From Erythrobacter ramosus (GTDB taxonomy: Bacteria > Pseudomonadota > Alphaproteobacteria > Sphingomonadales > Sphingomonadaceae), in contig NZ_WTYB01000003.1 of NCBI RefSeq assembly GCF_009828055.1, forward strand, positions 25,632-89,631: a stretch of DNA of 64,000 nt, read 5' to 3'. Within the stretch, counting starts at the first letter, position 1. Each line of letters begins with the position of its first letter. The notes under the pieces are model-generated. The model searched no databases and had not been told where the DNA came from. It worked only from the letters and a program-made list of their open reading frames with translations. Shown piece after piece: positions 16,560 through 25,647 of this stretch. The position numbers and the translations under genes are program-made.

Positions 16560-17653
16560 CAGATCATCCACCACGCAAAGCCCAGCGCTGCTGCGAGCGA
16601 GGCGATGGTGGCCGCCAGCACCGGCATCACCGACCGCCAGCCCAATCCGAGCAACAGGTCGGTCCGCGTCCGCATCGCTGTGGCGGTCACGGCGAGCAGC
16701 AGCAAGGTTTTTGACAAGGTCAGCGCATGGCCGGCCAGATTGGCGGGCAGGGTAACAAGCGAATTGACCCCCACCAGCGCCAAAAACGCGAGAATGAAGC
16801 CGGGCAGGATCGGCACCCGCGTGCGGCCCACGCCCTCGGGCAACGGCTCGGCGCGGGCAATCCACAGCGCGGCGAGCGTTACCAGCGGTGCGAGCAGGGC
16901 GACGCGGGTGAGCTTCACCACGGTCGCCTGCGCGCCAGCCGCGTCCGACACCGCGAACCCTGCACCGATTGCCTGCGCGACATCATGGATCGATGCACCG
17001 ACCAGGAACCCGGCCTGCGCATCGCTAAAGCCGAGCATCCGGGTCAGCGGCGGATAGGTGACGAGCGCAATCGCGCTGGCGGCGGCAAGGATCACCAGCG
17101 TCAGGGTGAAAAGCGCCTGATCGATCCGCTCGCGCCCGATCACGCCATACAGCGCCAGCGCAGCAGACGCCCCGCAGATTGCGGTCGCCCCGCCGCCGAG
17201 CAGGCCGACCGATTGGCTCTGTCCGGACAGGCGTGCGGCTGCGAGGGCAGCGATCAGCGCGGCGCCCATCACTAGCGCAAGGCCAAAAAACGGCACCAGC
17301 CCCATTGCCATTACCTGCATCGCGGTGACCTGCACCCCGAGCAGCACGATCCCGGCGCGCAGGCCGTGGCGAGAGACCCAGTCGAGACCGTCATGGGTGC
17401 GGGGGTCTGTGGCCGCAAAGTTCAGCGCAAGGCCGAGCAGCAAGCCCGCTAAAATGATCGGCACCCCGTAATTCTGGCTGAGCCAGGCGGCAGCCGCTCC
17501 GGCAATGGCACAGATCGCCAAACCGGGGACGAAGCGCGACAACGGCTTCTTCTCAGCCTTAGTAGCGGCAGCAGCAGCCGTATCGGCGAGCATGATCTCG
17601 CCGAACAGGTCGCCGGCAAAAGCCTCGTAGTCGGGGCGCGCATCGCGCTTCAT
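16559..17653 (-). CDS. YeiH/UPF0324-family putative sulfate/sulfite exporter
   Basis: A 364-residue membrane protein with about ten helices. GLDWVSRHGLRAGIVLLGVQ, GGGATAICGASAALA and VGASIHDVAQAIGAG are signatures of the YeiH (UPF0324, COG2855) family, often annotated as putative sulfate exporters. Placement directly upstream of and overlapping glpD, in a locus whose monooxygenase releases sulfite, makes sulfite or sulfate efflux the best inference. The cytoplasmic N terminus (about 40 residues) is longer than the hydrophobic core needs. Confidence 0.82.
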   Translation of the reverse strand: MKRDARPDYEAFAGDLFGEIMLADTAAAAATKAEKKPLSRFVPGLAICAIAGAAAAWLSQNYGVPIILAGLLLGLALNFAATDPRTHDGLDWVSRHGLRAGIVLLGVQVTAMQVMAMGLVPFFGLALVMGAALIAALAAARLSGQSQSVGLLGGGATAICGASAALALYGVIGRERIDQALFTLTLVILAAASAIALVTYPPLTRMLGFSDAQAGFLVGASIHDVAQAIGAGFAVSDAAGAQATVVKLTRVALLAPLVTLAALWIARAEPLPEGVGRTRVPILPGFILAFLALVGVNSLVTLPANLAGHALTLSKTLLLLAVTATAMRTRTDLLLGLGWRSVMPVLAATIASLAAALGFAWWMI

Positions 17654-17738
17654 GCCGTTCAGCCTGCCTTATGTCTCACGGTGTCATAGCCCTACTCCGC
17701 AAGCCTGTTGAATGCAACCGCACCTGCGCCTTGGGCGG

Positions 17739-19004
17739 CTATGCGAACAGATCGACCGCTTCTTCTTCTGGCCGGCGGATCACTGGCAGCAGCCACTGGA
17801 ACCACGCCAGCGCAAGCAGATAGGACGAGGCGGCAAAGATGAACAGCGGCACGAAGCCAAAGCCTGCATCGAGCACGCGGCCAGTAATCAACGAAATCGC
17901 GACTCCGCCCATATTGCCCATGAACGCGCCGAACGCGGTAACCCGCCCGACCTTGGCGTTGGGGACGACATCGGTGATGGTCGAAAACAGCGAGAGCGAG
18001 AAGCCCTGATGCCCGGCCATCACTACCCCGATCATCACGGCCACGGGCCAAAATGCGTTGAGCTCCAGCACCAGCGGCAGGGGCGCGACCAGTAGGGCCG
18101 AGGCCAGCATCACGCCCTTGCGCACCCGGTTGGGGCTATGCCCGCGCTCCAGCAGCCGGGTCGACACCCATCCCGCCAGCAGTGCGCCGAGGCCTGACCC
18201 GGCAAAGGCAATCGCCAGGGGCACCGCGAGCTCCAGCGTGGTGAGGCCGAATTCCTTGCGGTAGTAATCCGCCAGCCAGAAGTTGATGAACCACCAGGTC
18301 ATGTCCGAAAGCGCTTTGGCACCGACGATTGCCCAGGTCGCGCGGTTGGCGAGGATTGCGCCGTAACGCGCGCTCTCGCCGCCCGGATCGGGGCTGTCCG
18401 CCAGCGTGCGCTCACGCAATTGCGCCACCCCGCGCGCCAGCCACATCCATGCGAGCAGCGACAGAAATCCGCCGATCCCGCCCGCCACCAGCGCCCCGCG
18501 CCAGCCCACCGCCAGCGCAAGTGCCGGGATGACGAAGGGCATCGCAATCGTGCCCGCGCCGGCCAGCATGGTCGCAAAGCCGAAGGCGAAGCTGCGCTTG
18601 TCCGGCGGGAACAGGCTGGCGACGGTCTTGATCGTCAGCGGGGTCTGCACCGCCTCGGTCACGCCCAGCCCGACGCGCGCGGCGACCACCTGCGCAGTGC
18701 TCAGCGCCCAGCCATGCGCGACCGCCGCAAGGCTCCACGCGGTCGCGCCCACCTGCATCGAACGGTTCACGCCGAGCCGGTCGACAAGCCAGCCGGTGAA
18801 CAGGAAGGCGAAGGCGGCGGAGAATTGCGTGACTGCGGCGAGATCGCCGAAGTCACTATCGCTCCAACCGAAATCGGCCATCATGTCGGGCTTCAGGATC
18901 GCAATGATCGGGCGGTCCATCGCATTGAATACGCCCGCGACGCACAGCACCGTGAACAGCGACCAGCGCAGCCGCGCAGATATGGGCGAGGAAGGTTGGG
19001 CCAT
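17739..19004 (-). CDS. MFS permease, likely for sulfoquinovose or SQ-glycerol
   Basis: A 421-residue 12-helix major facilitator related to the anion:cation symporter/hexuronate-type group: NAMDRPIIAILKPDMMADFGWSDSDFG in helix 1, WLVDRLGVNRSM in loop 2-3 and GLGVTEAVQTPLTIKTVASLFPPDKRS. This group carries anionic sugars such as hexuronates, consistent with an anionic sulfosugar. It lies between the TonB receptor and the exporter, all minus strand, 85 bases from yeiH. The ATG at 19004 is preferred, with a GTG just before it. The substrate is inferred from context only. Confidence 0.75.
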   Translation of the reverse strand: MAQPSSPISARLRWSLFTVLCVAGVFNAMDRPIIAILKPDMMADFGWSDSDFGDLAAVTQFSAAFAFLFTGWLVDRLGVNRSMQVGATAWSLAAVAHGWALSTAQVVAARVGLGVTEAVQTPLTIKTVASLFPPDKRSFAFGFATMLAGAGTIAMPFVIPALALAVGWRGALVAGGIGGFLSLLAWMWLARGVAQLRERTLADSPDPGGESARYGAILANRATWAIVGAKALSDMTWWFINFWLADYYRKEFGLTTLELAVPLAIAFAGSGLGALLAGWVSTRLLERGHSPNRVRKGVMLASALLVAPLPLVLELNAFWPVAVMIGVVMAGHQGFSLSLFSTITDVVPNAKVGRVTAFGAFMGNMGGVAISLITGRVLDAGFGFVPLFIFAASSYLLALAWFQWLLPVIRRPEEEAVDLFA

Positions 19005-19055
19005 CACGGGTTCCTAGAGTTCAAGCACGCAGCAGGGCAAGCAAGGCCAGACAAA

Positions 19056-19085
19056 AAGGGCCGCCGGATCGCTCCGACGGCCCTT
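19056..19085 (-). terminator. Terminator after the SQ-locus TonB receptor gene
   Basis: AAGGGCCG and CGGCCCTT pair around an inner CGGA/TCCG stem with one mismatch; the minus strand then reads CCTTTTTGT. It lies just past the receptor's stop, so the permease downstream probably has its own promoter or is reached by read-through. Confidence 0.65.
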
Positions 19086-19109
19086 GTTGATTTCAAGTTG
19101 CCACGCGGG

Positions 19110-21425
19110 TCAGAAGGTCCGCACACGCAGGCTGATGCCGAAATAGCGGTCGGCATCGCGCGGGATCTGCAAGCGGCGCCCGTTCTCGATATTGAGCAGC
19201 ACGTAGCTCTCATCAGTGATGTTGCGGGCGTGGAAGGTCACGCGATACTTGTCGTCCGGATCGGAGAAGCCGACCGAGGCGTTCCAGATGCCATAGGGAT
19301 CGATCCGGGTGGTCGGCGACTGGCCGAGGTCCGAGAACTGCGTGCTGGTGTGGCGGTAATCGGTGTTGAGGTACAGCGTCACCCCGCCCAGTTCCTTGGT
19401 ATAGTCCCCGCCGATGGTGTAGACGAACTTCGGCGCCAGCGGCAGCACGGTGCCGTTGCGTGCGTCGGGCGCGTTGGTGGTCGGGTTCGGATTGAACTGC
19501 TTGACCCGTGCGTCCGCATAGGCCGCGCTGGCGCGCAGGTTCAGCCCGTCGACCGGGTTGACGATCAGATCGGCTTCGAAGCCTTCGCTCTTAACCGTGC
19601 CCGCGTTGGTCAGGTTCGAAATCGTCGCAGTATTGACGACGATGAAGTTGTTCGCCTGGAACCCGTCATACTCGACCATGAACGCCGCGACGTTGAGCTG
19701 CACGCGGTTGTCGAGGAACTGCGTCTTCGCCCCGATTTCAAAGCTGTCAGACAGCTCTTCGGAGATTGGCACCGCGTTGTTCGGCGCGGTGTGGTTGAAG
19801 AACACGTTGAAGGCCGGACCCTTGTAGCCGCGGGTGTATGAGCCGTAGAGCATGATGTCTTCCGACGGCTTGAACTGAATCGCCGCCCGGCCCGACAGGT
19901 TGCCGTTGGTGGTCTCGCCGCGGCTGGTGTTGGTGCCGTTGCCGCCGCTGGCGATGGTGCCGCCCGCCGGGTTGCCGTTCGTGCCCGGGCCGGTTGCGGG
20001 CAGACCGGTGGTGCGGTTGACCGCCGGTGCGCGGGTGTGGGTGAATTCAAGATCATCCCATGTGTAACGCAGGCCGCCGGTCAGCGAGAGCTGCTCGGTG
20101 ATCTGGTAGGTGGCCTGACCGAACAGTGCGTAGTTCTTCGACCGCACGTCGCTGCGCGAGGTGGCGAAGGGGAACAGCGTGTTGACCGTATCGGAAACAT
20201 TGCACGGGATCGCTCCGCCCGGCAGCGCCGCGAGAGTCGAGGTTGCGCAGGTCACACCCTGACGGGTGAAATCCTGAGTATTGTCCGATTGCCAAGCGAA
20301 GGCGCCGACCTGATAGAAGAACGGCTTCGACTGGTCCGAAGCGAGGCGGATTTCGGCCGAGACCTGTTCGGTCTTGACCACACCAAGATCATGCAGCTGG
20401 CCTGCGCCGACGATTGCGCGCGGCAGGAAATCGCCCTCGCGGTTCTCGGTGTTCTCCCAGTTGCGGTAGCCGAGCACGACGCTGAGGGTGTGAGTGTCGG
20501 TGATCTCGAAATCGCCGGTGCCCGTCAGGCTCCACTGCTGATCCTGCGTGCTGGTAACGAGGTCATTATTGATGAAGCGCTGGTCCTCGCCCAGAGCCAC
20601 GCCGCCCGGCAGTGCGAGTAGCGCATCCTGCAACGCGCCGCGGCTGGCGCCGGTCACGTCGACGCAGCAATCATCATCGGCCTTGTAGTAATCCGCAATC
20701 AGGCGGACGGTGTTGCCGCCATCGTCATAATCCATGATCCCGCGCACGCCGTAACGCTCGTAACCATTGACCTTGTCGTTGCGGCCGCCGTTGATATTGG
20801 TGATGTTGCCATCAAAGCTGCCGTAGAAGCCGGTCAGGCGAGCGCTGAGGTTTTCACCCAGCGGACCAGAAATGGCTGCGCGCAGGCGGTATTCCTCGCC
20901 TTCGAACCAGTCGGCGCTGGCTTCGGCTTCAAACGTGTCGGTGCCGCCCTTGGACACGATGTTGACCAAACCGGCCGAAGCATTGCGGCCGAACAGCGTG
21001 CCCTGCGGCCCGCGCAGAACTTCAAGCCGTTGGAGATCAACCAGATCCATGAAGGCTTGGCCCGAACGCGACAGCACCACGCCATCGACAACGGTGGACA
21101 CAGACGGTTCAGCGGCGACCGAGAAGCTGATGGTGCCGACGCCGCGCATCACGATCGCGCTGTTGGCGCTGGTGGTGCCCTTGCGGAAGGTCACCGAGGG
21201 GACGACGGTCGAGATGTTCTCGAGGCTGATGACCCCCGCCTGAATCAGGCGATCGCCCGAAACCGCGGTGATCGCGATCGGCACGTCCTGAACGTTTTCT
21301 TCGACCTTCTGGGCGGTTACGATGATTTCTTCGACCTGCGCCATGGCCGGCGCAGTGTGCATCAGCGCCAGCGAGCTGGCGGAAATGGCGAGCGTTTTAA
21401 GCGCAATACGGGTGGTGGCGGACAT
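19110..21425 (-). CDS. TonB-dependent receptor of the sulfoquinovose locus
   Basis: A 771-residue outer-membrane receptor. A signal peptide (SSLALMHTAPAMA) leads to a TonB box-like EEIIVTAQK; the plug domain has LENISTVVPSV, VMRGVG and LRGPQGTLFGRNASAGLVNIVSK; the barrel ends RYFGISLRVRTF with a terminal Phe. GGGGAGAG precedes the start. It shares a divergent promoter region with the SQase operon, so uptake of SQ or SQ-glycerol across the outer membrane is the natural inference. A DDDCCVD acidic/Cys patch in the barrel is notable. Confidence 0.87.
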   Translation of the reverse strand: MSATTRIALKTLAISASSLALMHTAPAMAQVEEIIVTAQKVEENVQDVPIAITAVSGDRLIQAGVISLENISTVVPSVTFRKGTTSANSAIVMRGVGTISFSVAAEPSVSTVVDGVVLSRSGQAFMDLVDLQRLEVLRGPQGTLFGRNASAGLVNIVSKGGTDTFEAEASADWFEGEEYRLRAAISGPLGENLSARLTGFYGSFDGNITNINGGRNDKVNGYERYGVRGIMDYDDGGNTVRLIADYYKADDDCCVDVTGASRGALQDALLALPGGVALGEDQRFINNDLVTSTQDQQWSLTGTGDFEITDTHTLSVVLGYRNWENTENREGDFLPRAIVGAGQLHDLGVVKTEQVSAEIRLASDQSKPFFYQVGAFAWQSDNTQDFTRQGVTCATSTLAALPGGAIPCNVSDTVNTLFPFATSRSDVRSKNYALFGQATYQITEQLSLTGGLRYTWDDLEFTHTRAPAVNRTTGLPATGPGTNGNPAGGTIASGGNGTNTSRGETTNGNLSGRAAIQFKPSEDIMLYGSYTRGYKGPAFNVFFNHTAPNNAVPISEELSDSFEIGAKTQFLDNRVQLNVAAFMVEYDGFQANNFIVVNTATISNLTNAGTVKSEGFEADLIVNPVDGLNLRASAAYADARVKQFNPNPTTNAPDARNGTVLPLAPKFVYTIGGDYTKELGGVTLYLNTDYRHTSTQFSDLGQSPTTRIDPYGIWNASVGFSDPDDKYRVTFHARNITDESYVLLNIENGRRLQIPRDADRYFGISLRVRTF

Positions 21426-21460
21426 GGTAATTCTCTCCCCTGCATCGTGATCGGGTCTTT

Positions 21461-21486
21461 CGGGCGATAGCAAAGACCATCGCCCG
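21461..21486. promoter_or_regulatory. Inverted repeat in the divergent SQ-locus promoter region
   Basis: CGGGCGAT, a 10-base spacer, then ATCGCCCG form a perfect 8-bp inverted repeat between the TonB receptor and SQase starts. It is a candidate binding site for the LacI regulator at 23575. It does not match the TGNNANCGNTNNCA pattern seen at the other two LacI loci here, so the assignment is weak; an mRNA hairpin is an alternative. Confidence 0.35.
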
Positions 21487-21589
21487 TGCGGTCGATCTTT
21501 CGGTGCTCGGGTTGCGCTTTCCGCCGCGATCTGTCAAGCGGTGTCAGAACGGGCCAAGGGATAGCCCGGTGAGGGAATCTGGGACGAGA

Positions 21590-23578
21590 ATGGTGGCAAT
21601 GACGCCATGCGAGGGGGGATTTGACCTGCGATTGGCGGGGTGGACGATCCTGCGTAACAGACCACATAGTCCTGTAATTTCAGTGTCTTCAGGCAATTCT
21701 CTGGTCACGATGGTGCGTGGCAATTTCCGCCTGTCGGATACCCCTGTGGCAGCAAGGCCACTGTCTGTTTGCGAAGTGGCGGATGAGGGCGCGGCGGTGC
21801 TCTCCAGCGCCGATGGAACCGCGAAACTGTCCGCGAGTCTTGCGCCAGACGCATCGCGGCTCACTATGACCGCGCTCACCGGGCATGACCGCATCACGCT
21901 CGACTTCACGCTGGCCCCCGATGATGTGCTGTGGGGCGGGGGTGAGCAGATGAGCTATCTCGCTCTCAACGGTCGCACATTTCCGATCTGGACAAGCGAA
22001 CCGGGGGTCGGCCGCGAACCCGGCACGCCGCTTACCGATCAGGCGAGTGCCGACGGGTCGTTCGCGGGCGGGGACTACTGGACGACCAACTATCCCGAAC
22101 CCACGGTGCTGTGCTCCAGCGGCTGGGCGCTGAGCCTTGCCAATGCCGAATATGTCGAACTCGACGCCAGCGAGCAGGGGCGGTTGCGCGTTCATGTGTG
22201 GTCGGGTGAGGTAGTCATCGACCTGTTCGAAGGCGCGCCCGCCGACCTTACCCGGCAGCTCGCCGCGCGCTTCGGTCCGCGTCAGGCGCTGCCCGATTGG
22301 GCATTGGGTGGGGCCATCGTCGGCCTCAAGCAGGGCGAGGCGAGCTTCGACCGGCTCGAAGCTTTGATCGAAGCGGGTGCTGCCATTTCCGGCCTTTGGT
22401 GCGAAGACTGGGTCGGCATCCGCGAGACGAGCTTCGGACGCCGGTTGTTCTGGGACTGGCAGTGGAACGCGGAACGTTACCCCGATCTGCCCTCCCGCAT
22501 CGCGGCGCTGAAAGCGCGCGGTATCCGCTTCCTCGGCTATGTGAACCCCTACCTTGCGGTCGACGGTCCGCTCTATCCCGAGGCTGCGGCCAAGGGCTAC
22601 TTCGCCAAATGCCTCGACAGCGATGAACCCTATGCGGTCGATTTCGGCGAGTTCCACGCTGGCGTCGTCGACTTCACCAACCCTGCCGCTGCCGAATGGT
22701 TCGCTGAGGACGTGATCGGCAAGCGTATGCTCGATTTCGGGCTCGATGGCTGGATGGCGGACTTCGGCGAATATCTGCCCACCGATCTGCGCTTGCACGA
22801 TGGCGACCCGATGCAGGAGCACAACCGCTGGCCTGTGCGCTGGGCGGAAGTCAACGCGCGCGCCGTCGCCTCGCGCGGGCGGACGGGCGATGTGCTGTGG
22901 TTCATGCGCGCAGGCCACACGGGCGTCCAGGCGCATTGTCCACTCTTGTGGGCGGGCGACCAGTCGGTCGATTTCAGCCGCCATGACGGGATCGGAACGG
23001 TCATTACTGCCGCGCTGTCATCGGGGCTGGTGGGCAACGCGTTCAGTCACTCGGACGTGGGCGGCTACACCAGCCTGTTCGGCAATGTCCGTTCGCCCGA
23101 ATTGCTGCTGCGCTGGTACGAGCTGGGCGCTTTCAGCCCGGTGATGCGCACCCACGAAGGCAACCGCCCCGACGATAATCTCCAGATCGACAGCAACGCC
23201 GAACTGATCGAGGGCTGTGTCAGGTGGAGCAATATCCACGCGCACCTTGCGCCCTATGTTCGGCATCTCGTGATCGAAGCGCAGGCGACTGGCCTTCCGG
23301 CCCAGCGCGCGCTGTTCCTCCACTATCCGCTCGACCGTGAAACGTTCACGATCCAAGACCAGTACCTCTATGGCGGGGACCTGATGGTGGCGCTGGTGAT
23401 CGAGGCAGGGGCGGTAATGCGGAGAGTCTATCTGCCGGAAGGCGAATGGCGGCATGTCTGGAGCGGCGCAGACTTCACCCCCGGCTGGCACGATGTCACG
23501 GCGCCCATCGGCGAGCCGCCGGTTTTCTACCGCCGCACCAGCACCTTCGCGCCCCTGTTTGCGGAGCTCGCCCGATGA
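21590..23578 (+). CDS. GH31 sulfoquinovosidase (KERWY type)
   Basis: A 662-residue glycoside hydrolase. It follows YihQ-type sulfoquinovosidase over its length: EDWVGIRETSFGRRLFW, WNAERYPDLPSRI, YVNPYLAVDG, GWMADFGEYLPTD (nucleophile Asp391), LLWAGDQSVDF (acid/base Asp457), HSDVGGYTSLF and MRTHEGNRPDDN. The sulfonate-recognition positions read Lys247, Glu272, Arg285, Trp288 and Tyr493, the KERWY set known from Agrobacterium-type SQases. No signal peptide is seen, so it cleaves SQ-glycerol in the cytoplasm. The start may be 21590 or 21599; earlier codons look untranslated. Its stop overlaps the lacI-type start (ATGA). Confidence 0.9.
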   Translation: MVAMTPCEGGFDLRLAGWTILRNRPHSPVISVSSGNSLVTMVRGNFRLSDTPVAARPLSVCEVADEGAAVLSSADGTAKLSASLAPDASRLTMTALTGHDRITLDFTLAPDDVLWGGGEQMSYLALNGRTFPIWTSEPGVGREPGTPLTDQASADGSFAGGDYWTTNYPEPTVLCSSGWALSLANAEYVELDASEQGRLRVHVWSGEVVIDLFEGAPADLTRQLAARFGPRQALPDWALGGAIVGLKQGEASFDRLEALIEAGAAISGLWCEDWVGIRETSFGRRLFWDWQWNAERYPDLPSRIAALKARGIRFLGYVNPYLAVDGPLYPEAAAKGYFAKCLDSDEPYAVDFGEFHAGVVDFTNPAAAEWFAEDVIGKRMLDFGLDGWMADFGEYLPTDLRLHDGDPMQEHNRWPVRWAEVNARAVASRGRTGDVLWFMRAGHTGVQAHCPLLWAGDQSVDFSRHDGIGTVITAALSSGLVGNAFSHSDVGGYTSLFGNVRSPELLLRWYELGAFSPVMRTHEGNRPDDNLQIDSNAELIEGCVRWSNIHAHLAPYVRHLVIEAQATGLPAQRALFLHYPLDRETFTIQDQYLYGGDLMVALVIEAGAVMRRVYLPEGEWRHVWSGADFTPGWHDVTAPIGEPPVFYRRTSTFAPLFAELAR

Positions 23579-24582
23579 GCCGCGCCAACATCAAGGATGT
23601 GGCCGCCCGCGCAGGCGTAGCGGTCAAGACCGTCAGCCGCGTGCTCAACGGCCACCCCTATGTCAGCGATACGCTGCGCGAGAAGGTCGAGCGGGCGATG
23701 GCCGATCTCGACTACCGGCCCTCGGTGGCTGCGCGCATCCTGTCCGGCGCAAAGTCCCATCAGGTTGCGCTGATCTACGACAATCATAGCCCCTATTACA
23801 TGTTCCAGATCCAGAAGGGTTGCTGGGAGGTGTGCCAGGAAAACGGCATCCGCCTGCTCGCCCAACCGGTGGACGTTGCCGATCCACGCGTCGGCGATCA
23901 GGTGCGCGGGCTGGTGAGTGAGACCCACGTGGATGGCATCATCCTCTCCTCGCCGGTCACCGATTGCGATCCGGTGCTGCGCGCGCTGGAGGGGATGGAC
24001 GTGCCGTTCGTGCGCATCTCGCCGGGGACCAATCACGCGCTGACATCCTCGGTGTTCATGGACGACGCGCAGGCCGCCGACGACATGACCACGCACTTGA
24101 TCAACGCCGGGCACCGCCGGATCGGGTTCATCAAGGGCCACACCAACCACATGGCGTCCGACGATCGCTTGTTCGGATACCGCCGCGCGCTCGACCGGGT
24201 CGGCATCCCGTTTGAGCCGCAGATGGTGGTCGACGGCGAGTTCGACTTCGATTCCGGCGTGGCGGGCGCGAAGGCGTTGCTCGATCAGCCCGAACGCCCC
24301 ACCGCGATTTTCGCCTCGAACGACGATATGGCCGCCGGTGTGCTTGCGGTCGCGCATGATCGCGGCATCAATGTGCCGGGCGATCTGTCGGTCGCCGGGT
24401 TCGATGACACCACGCTGGCGCGAACCGTCTGGCCGCCGCTCACCACGATCCGCCAGCCGATGGCCGATCTGGCGCGCACCGCCACCCAAATCCTGATCGC
24501 AGGCGGGGACATCACCCACAAGCGCCTGCCCCATGACCTTGTCGAGCGCGCTTCGGTCGCTCCGCCAAAGAGGAACCCCTAG
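23575..24582 (+). CDS. LacI-family regulator of the SQ locus
   Basis: A 335-residue regulator. N-terminal helix-turn-helix NIKDVAARAGVAVKTVSRVLNG with hinge-helix PSVAARILSG, then a periplasmic-binding-protein-like sensor (about 60-330) with AIFASNDDMAAGVL and VAGFDDTTLARTVWPPLTTIRQP. It is translationally coupled to the SQase by a 4-base overlap and runs into the aldo-keto reductase with no gap, so it probably controls its own operon and the divergent receptor arm. The inducer is likely SQ or a pathway intermediate (inference). Confidence 0.88.
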   Translation: MSRANIKDVAARAGVAVKTVSRVLNGHPYVSDTLREKVERAMADLDYRPSVAARILSGAKSHQVALIYDNHSPYYMFQIQKGCWEVCQENGIRLLAQPVDVADPRVGDQVRGLVSETHVDGIILSSPVTDCDPVLRALEGMDVPFVRISPGTNHALTSSVFMDDAQAADDMTTHLINAGHRRIGFIKGHTNHMASDDRLFGYRRALDRVGIPFEPQMVVDGEFDFDSGVAGAKALLDQPERPTAIFASNDDMAAGVLAVAHDRGINVPGDLSVAGFDDTTLARTVWPPLTTIRQPMADLARTATQILIAGGDITHKRLPHDLVERASVAPPKRNP

Positions 24583-25497
24583 ATGAGTGAACTGCCCCTT
24601 CCGCCTGCCACCCGCGCCCTTGGTGCGAGCGGCATTGAGGTGTCTCCCATTGCCTGGGGGATGTGGCGGCTGACCGAAAATGGCCGGACCGTCGCCGAAG
24701 CCGCCAAGCTGGTGCACGCGGCGCTGGATGCTGGGATCACCTTCCTCGACACCGCCGACATCTACGGCTTCGATGGTAGTGCGGGCTTTGGCGATGCCGA
24801 GGTGCTGCTGGGCGAGGTGCTGGCCGCCGAACCGGGCCTGCGCGACAAGATGGTGCTCGCGACCAAGGGCGGTATCCTGCCGCCGCTGCCGTACGATCAG
24901 AGCGCGGCTTATCTGCGCGCCGCTATCGAAGCGTCGCTGACCCGCCTGAAGGTCGACAGCGTCGATCTGTGGCAGATCCACCGTCCCGATATTCTCGCCC
25001 ATCCGCAAGAGACGGCGCGGGTGCTGGATGATGCGATGGCGAGCGGCAAGATCCGCAGTCTTGGCGTCTCCAATTTCACGATGGCCCAGACCGCCGCGCT
25101 GAACCACTTCCTCGGCAACAAGCTGGTCACGACCCAGCCTGAAATCAGCCCGCTTCGGATCGATTGCTTCGAGAATGGCGAACTCGATCAGGCGATGATG
25201 CTGGGCCTGACCCCGATGGCATGGTCACCCTTGGGCGGCGGCAGGCTCACCGCGCCGGAGAATGCGCGCGAGAGCGCGGTGGCTGCCGCGCTGGATGTCG
25301 TGGCCGAGGCGCACGGCGTCTCGCGCACGGTCGCCGCCTACAGCTGGCTGATGGCGCACCCGGCGGGGATCATTCCCATCATCGGCTCGCAGAACGCCGA
25401 GCGGATTGCGGAAGGTGCGACTGCGCTCACGGTGCGCTGGACGCGGACGGATTGGTACGCGGTGCTGGTCGCCGCGCGGGGTGTGCCTTTGCCTTGA
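24583..25497 (+). CDS. Aldo/keto reductase, likely 6-oxo-glucose reductase (SmoB role)
   Basis: A 304-residue AKR. The catalytic tetrad is visible: Asp and Tyr in DTADIYG, Lys in LATKGG and His in QIHRPD; GVSNFTMAQ and the C-terminal GSQNAERIAE cofactor-binding segment are also present. The start ATG follows the LacI stop directly. In the sulfo-ASMO pathway an AKR reduces the aldehyde left after desulfonation, giving glucose; position next to SQase, LacI and monooxygenase supports that role. The specific substrate cannot be read from sequence. Confidence 0.82.
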   Translation: MSELPLPPATRALGASGIEVSPIAWGMWRLTENGRTVAEAAKLVHAALDAGITFLDTADIYGFDGSAGFGDAEVLLGEVLAAEPGLRDKMVLATKGGILPPLPYDQSAAYLRAAIEASLTRLKVDSVDLWQIHRPDILAHPQETARVLDDAMASGKIRSLGVSNFTMAQTAALNHFLGNKLVTTQPEISPLRIDCFENGELDQAMMLGLTPMAWSPLGGGRLTAPENARESAVAAALDVVAEAHGVSRTVAAYSWLMAHPAGIIPIIGSQNAERIAEGATALTVRWTRTDWYAVLVAARGVPLP

Positions 25498-25509
25498 GTT
25501 AAATTCTCC

Positions 25510-25604
25510 GTTCGCCCTGAGCTTGTCGAAGGGCCGCACTTTTCTTCGGGTTCAGCGCGTGACCTCCAGAAGAACGGTGCTTCGACAAGCTCAGCACGAA
25601 CGGG
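25510..25604. repeat. Inverted pair of GCTTCGACAAGCTCAG-type intergenic repeats
   Basis: CCTGAGCTTGTCGAAGGG near 25516-25533 faces GTGCTTCGACAAGCTCAGCA near 25578-25597. This repeat is widespread between genes in sphingomonads and other proteobacteria. It sits between the AKR and the monooxygenase and may form a large mRNA hairpin that tunes expression. Confidence 0.7.
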
Positions 25605-25647
25605 GAGCGGTTCTAAGCAGAACGAAAATTGGGATGGGATTGAAGTC

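Noticed and set aside
21590..23578. Plain alpha-glucosidase annotation for the GH31 gene
   Set aside because: Residues specific for sulfonate recognition (KERWY set) and the strong match to YihQ-type blocks favour sulfoquinovosidase.
23527..25107. 526-codon minus-strand open frame opposite the SQ-locus LacI and AKR genes
   Set aside because: Shadow of the two plus-strand genes, which have clear helix-turn-helix and AKR tetrad motifs.
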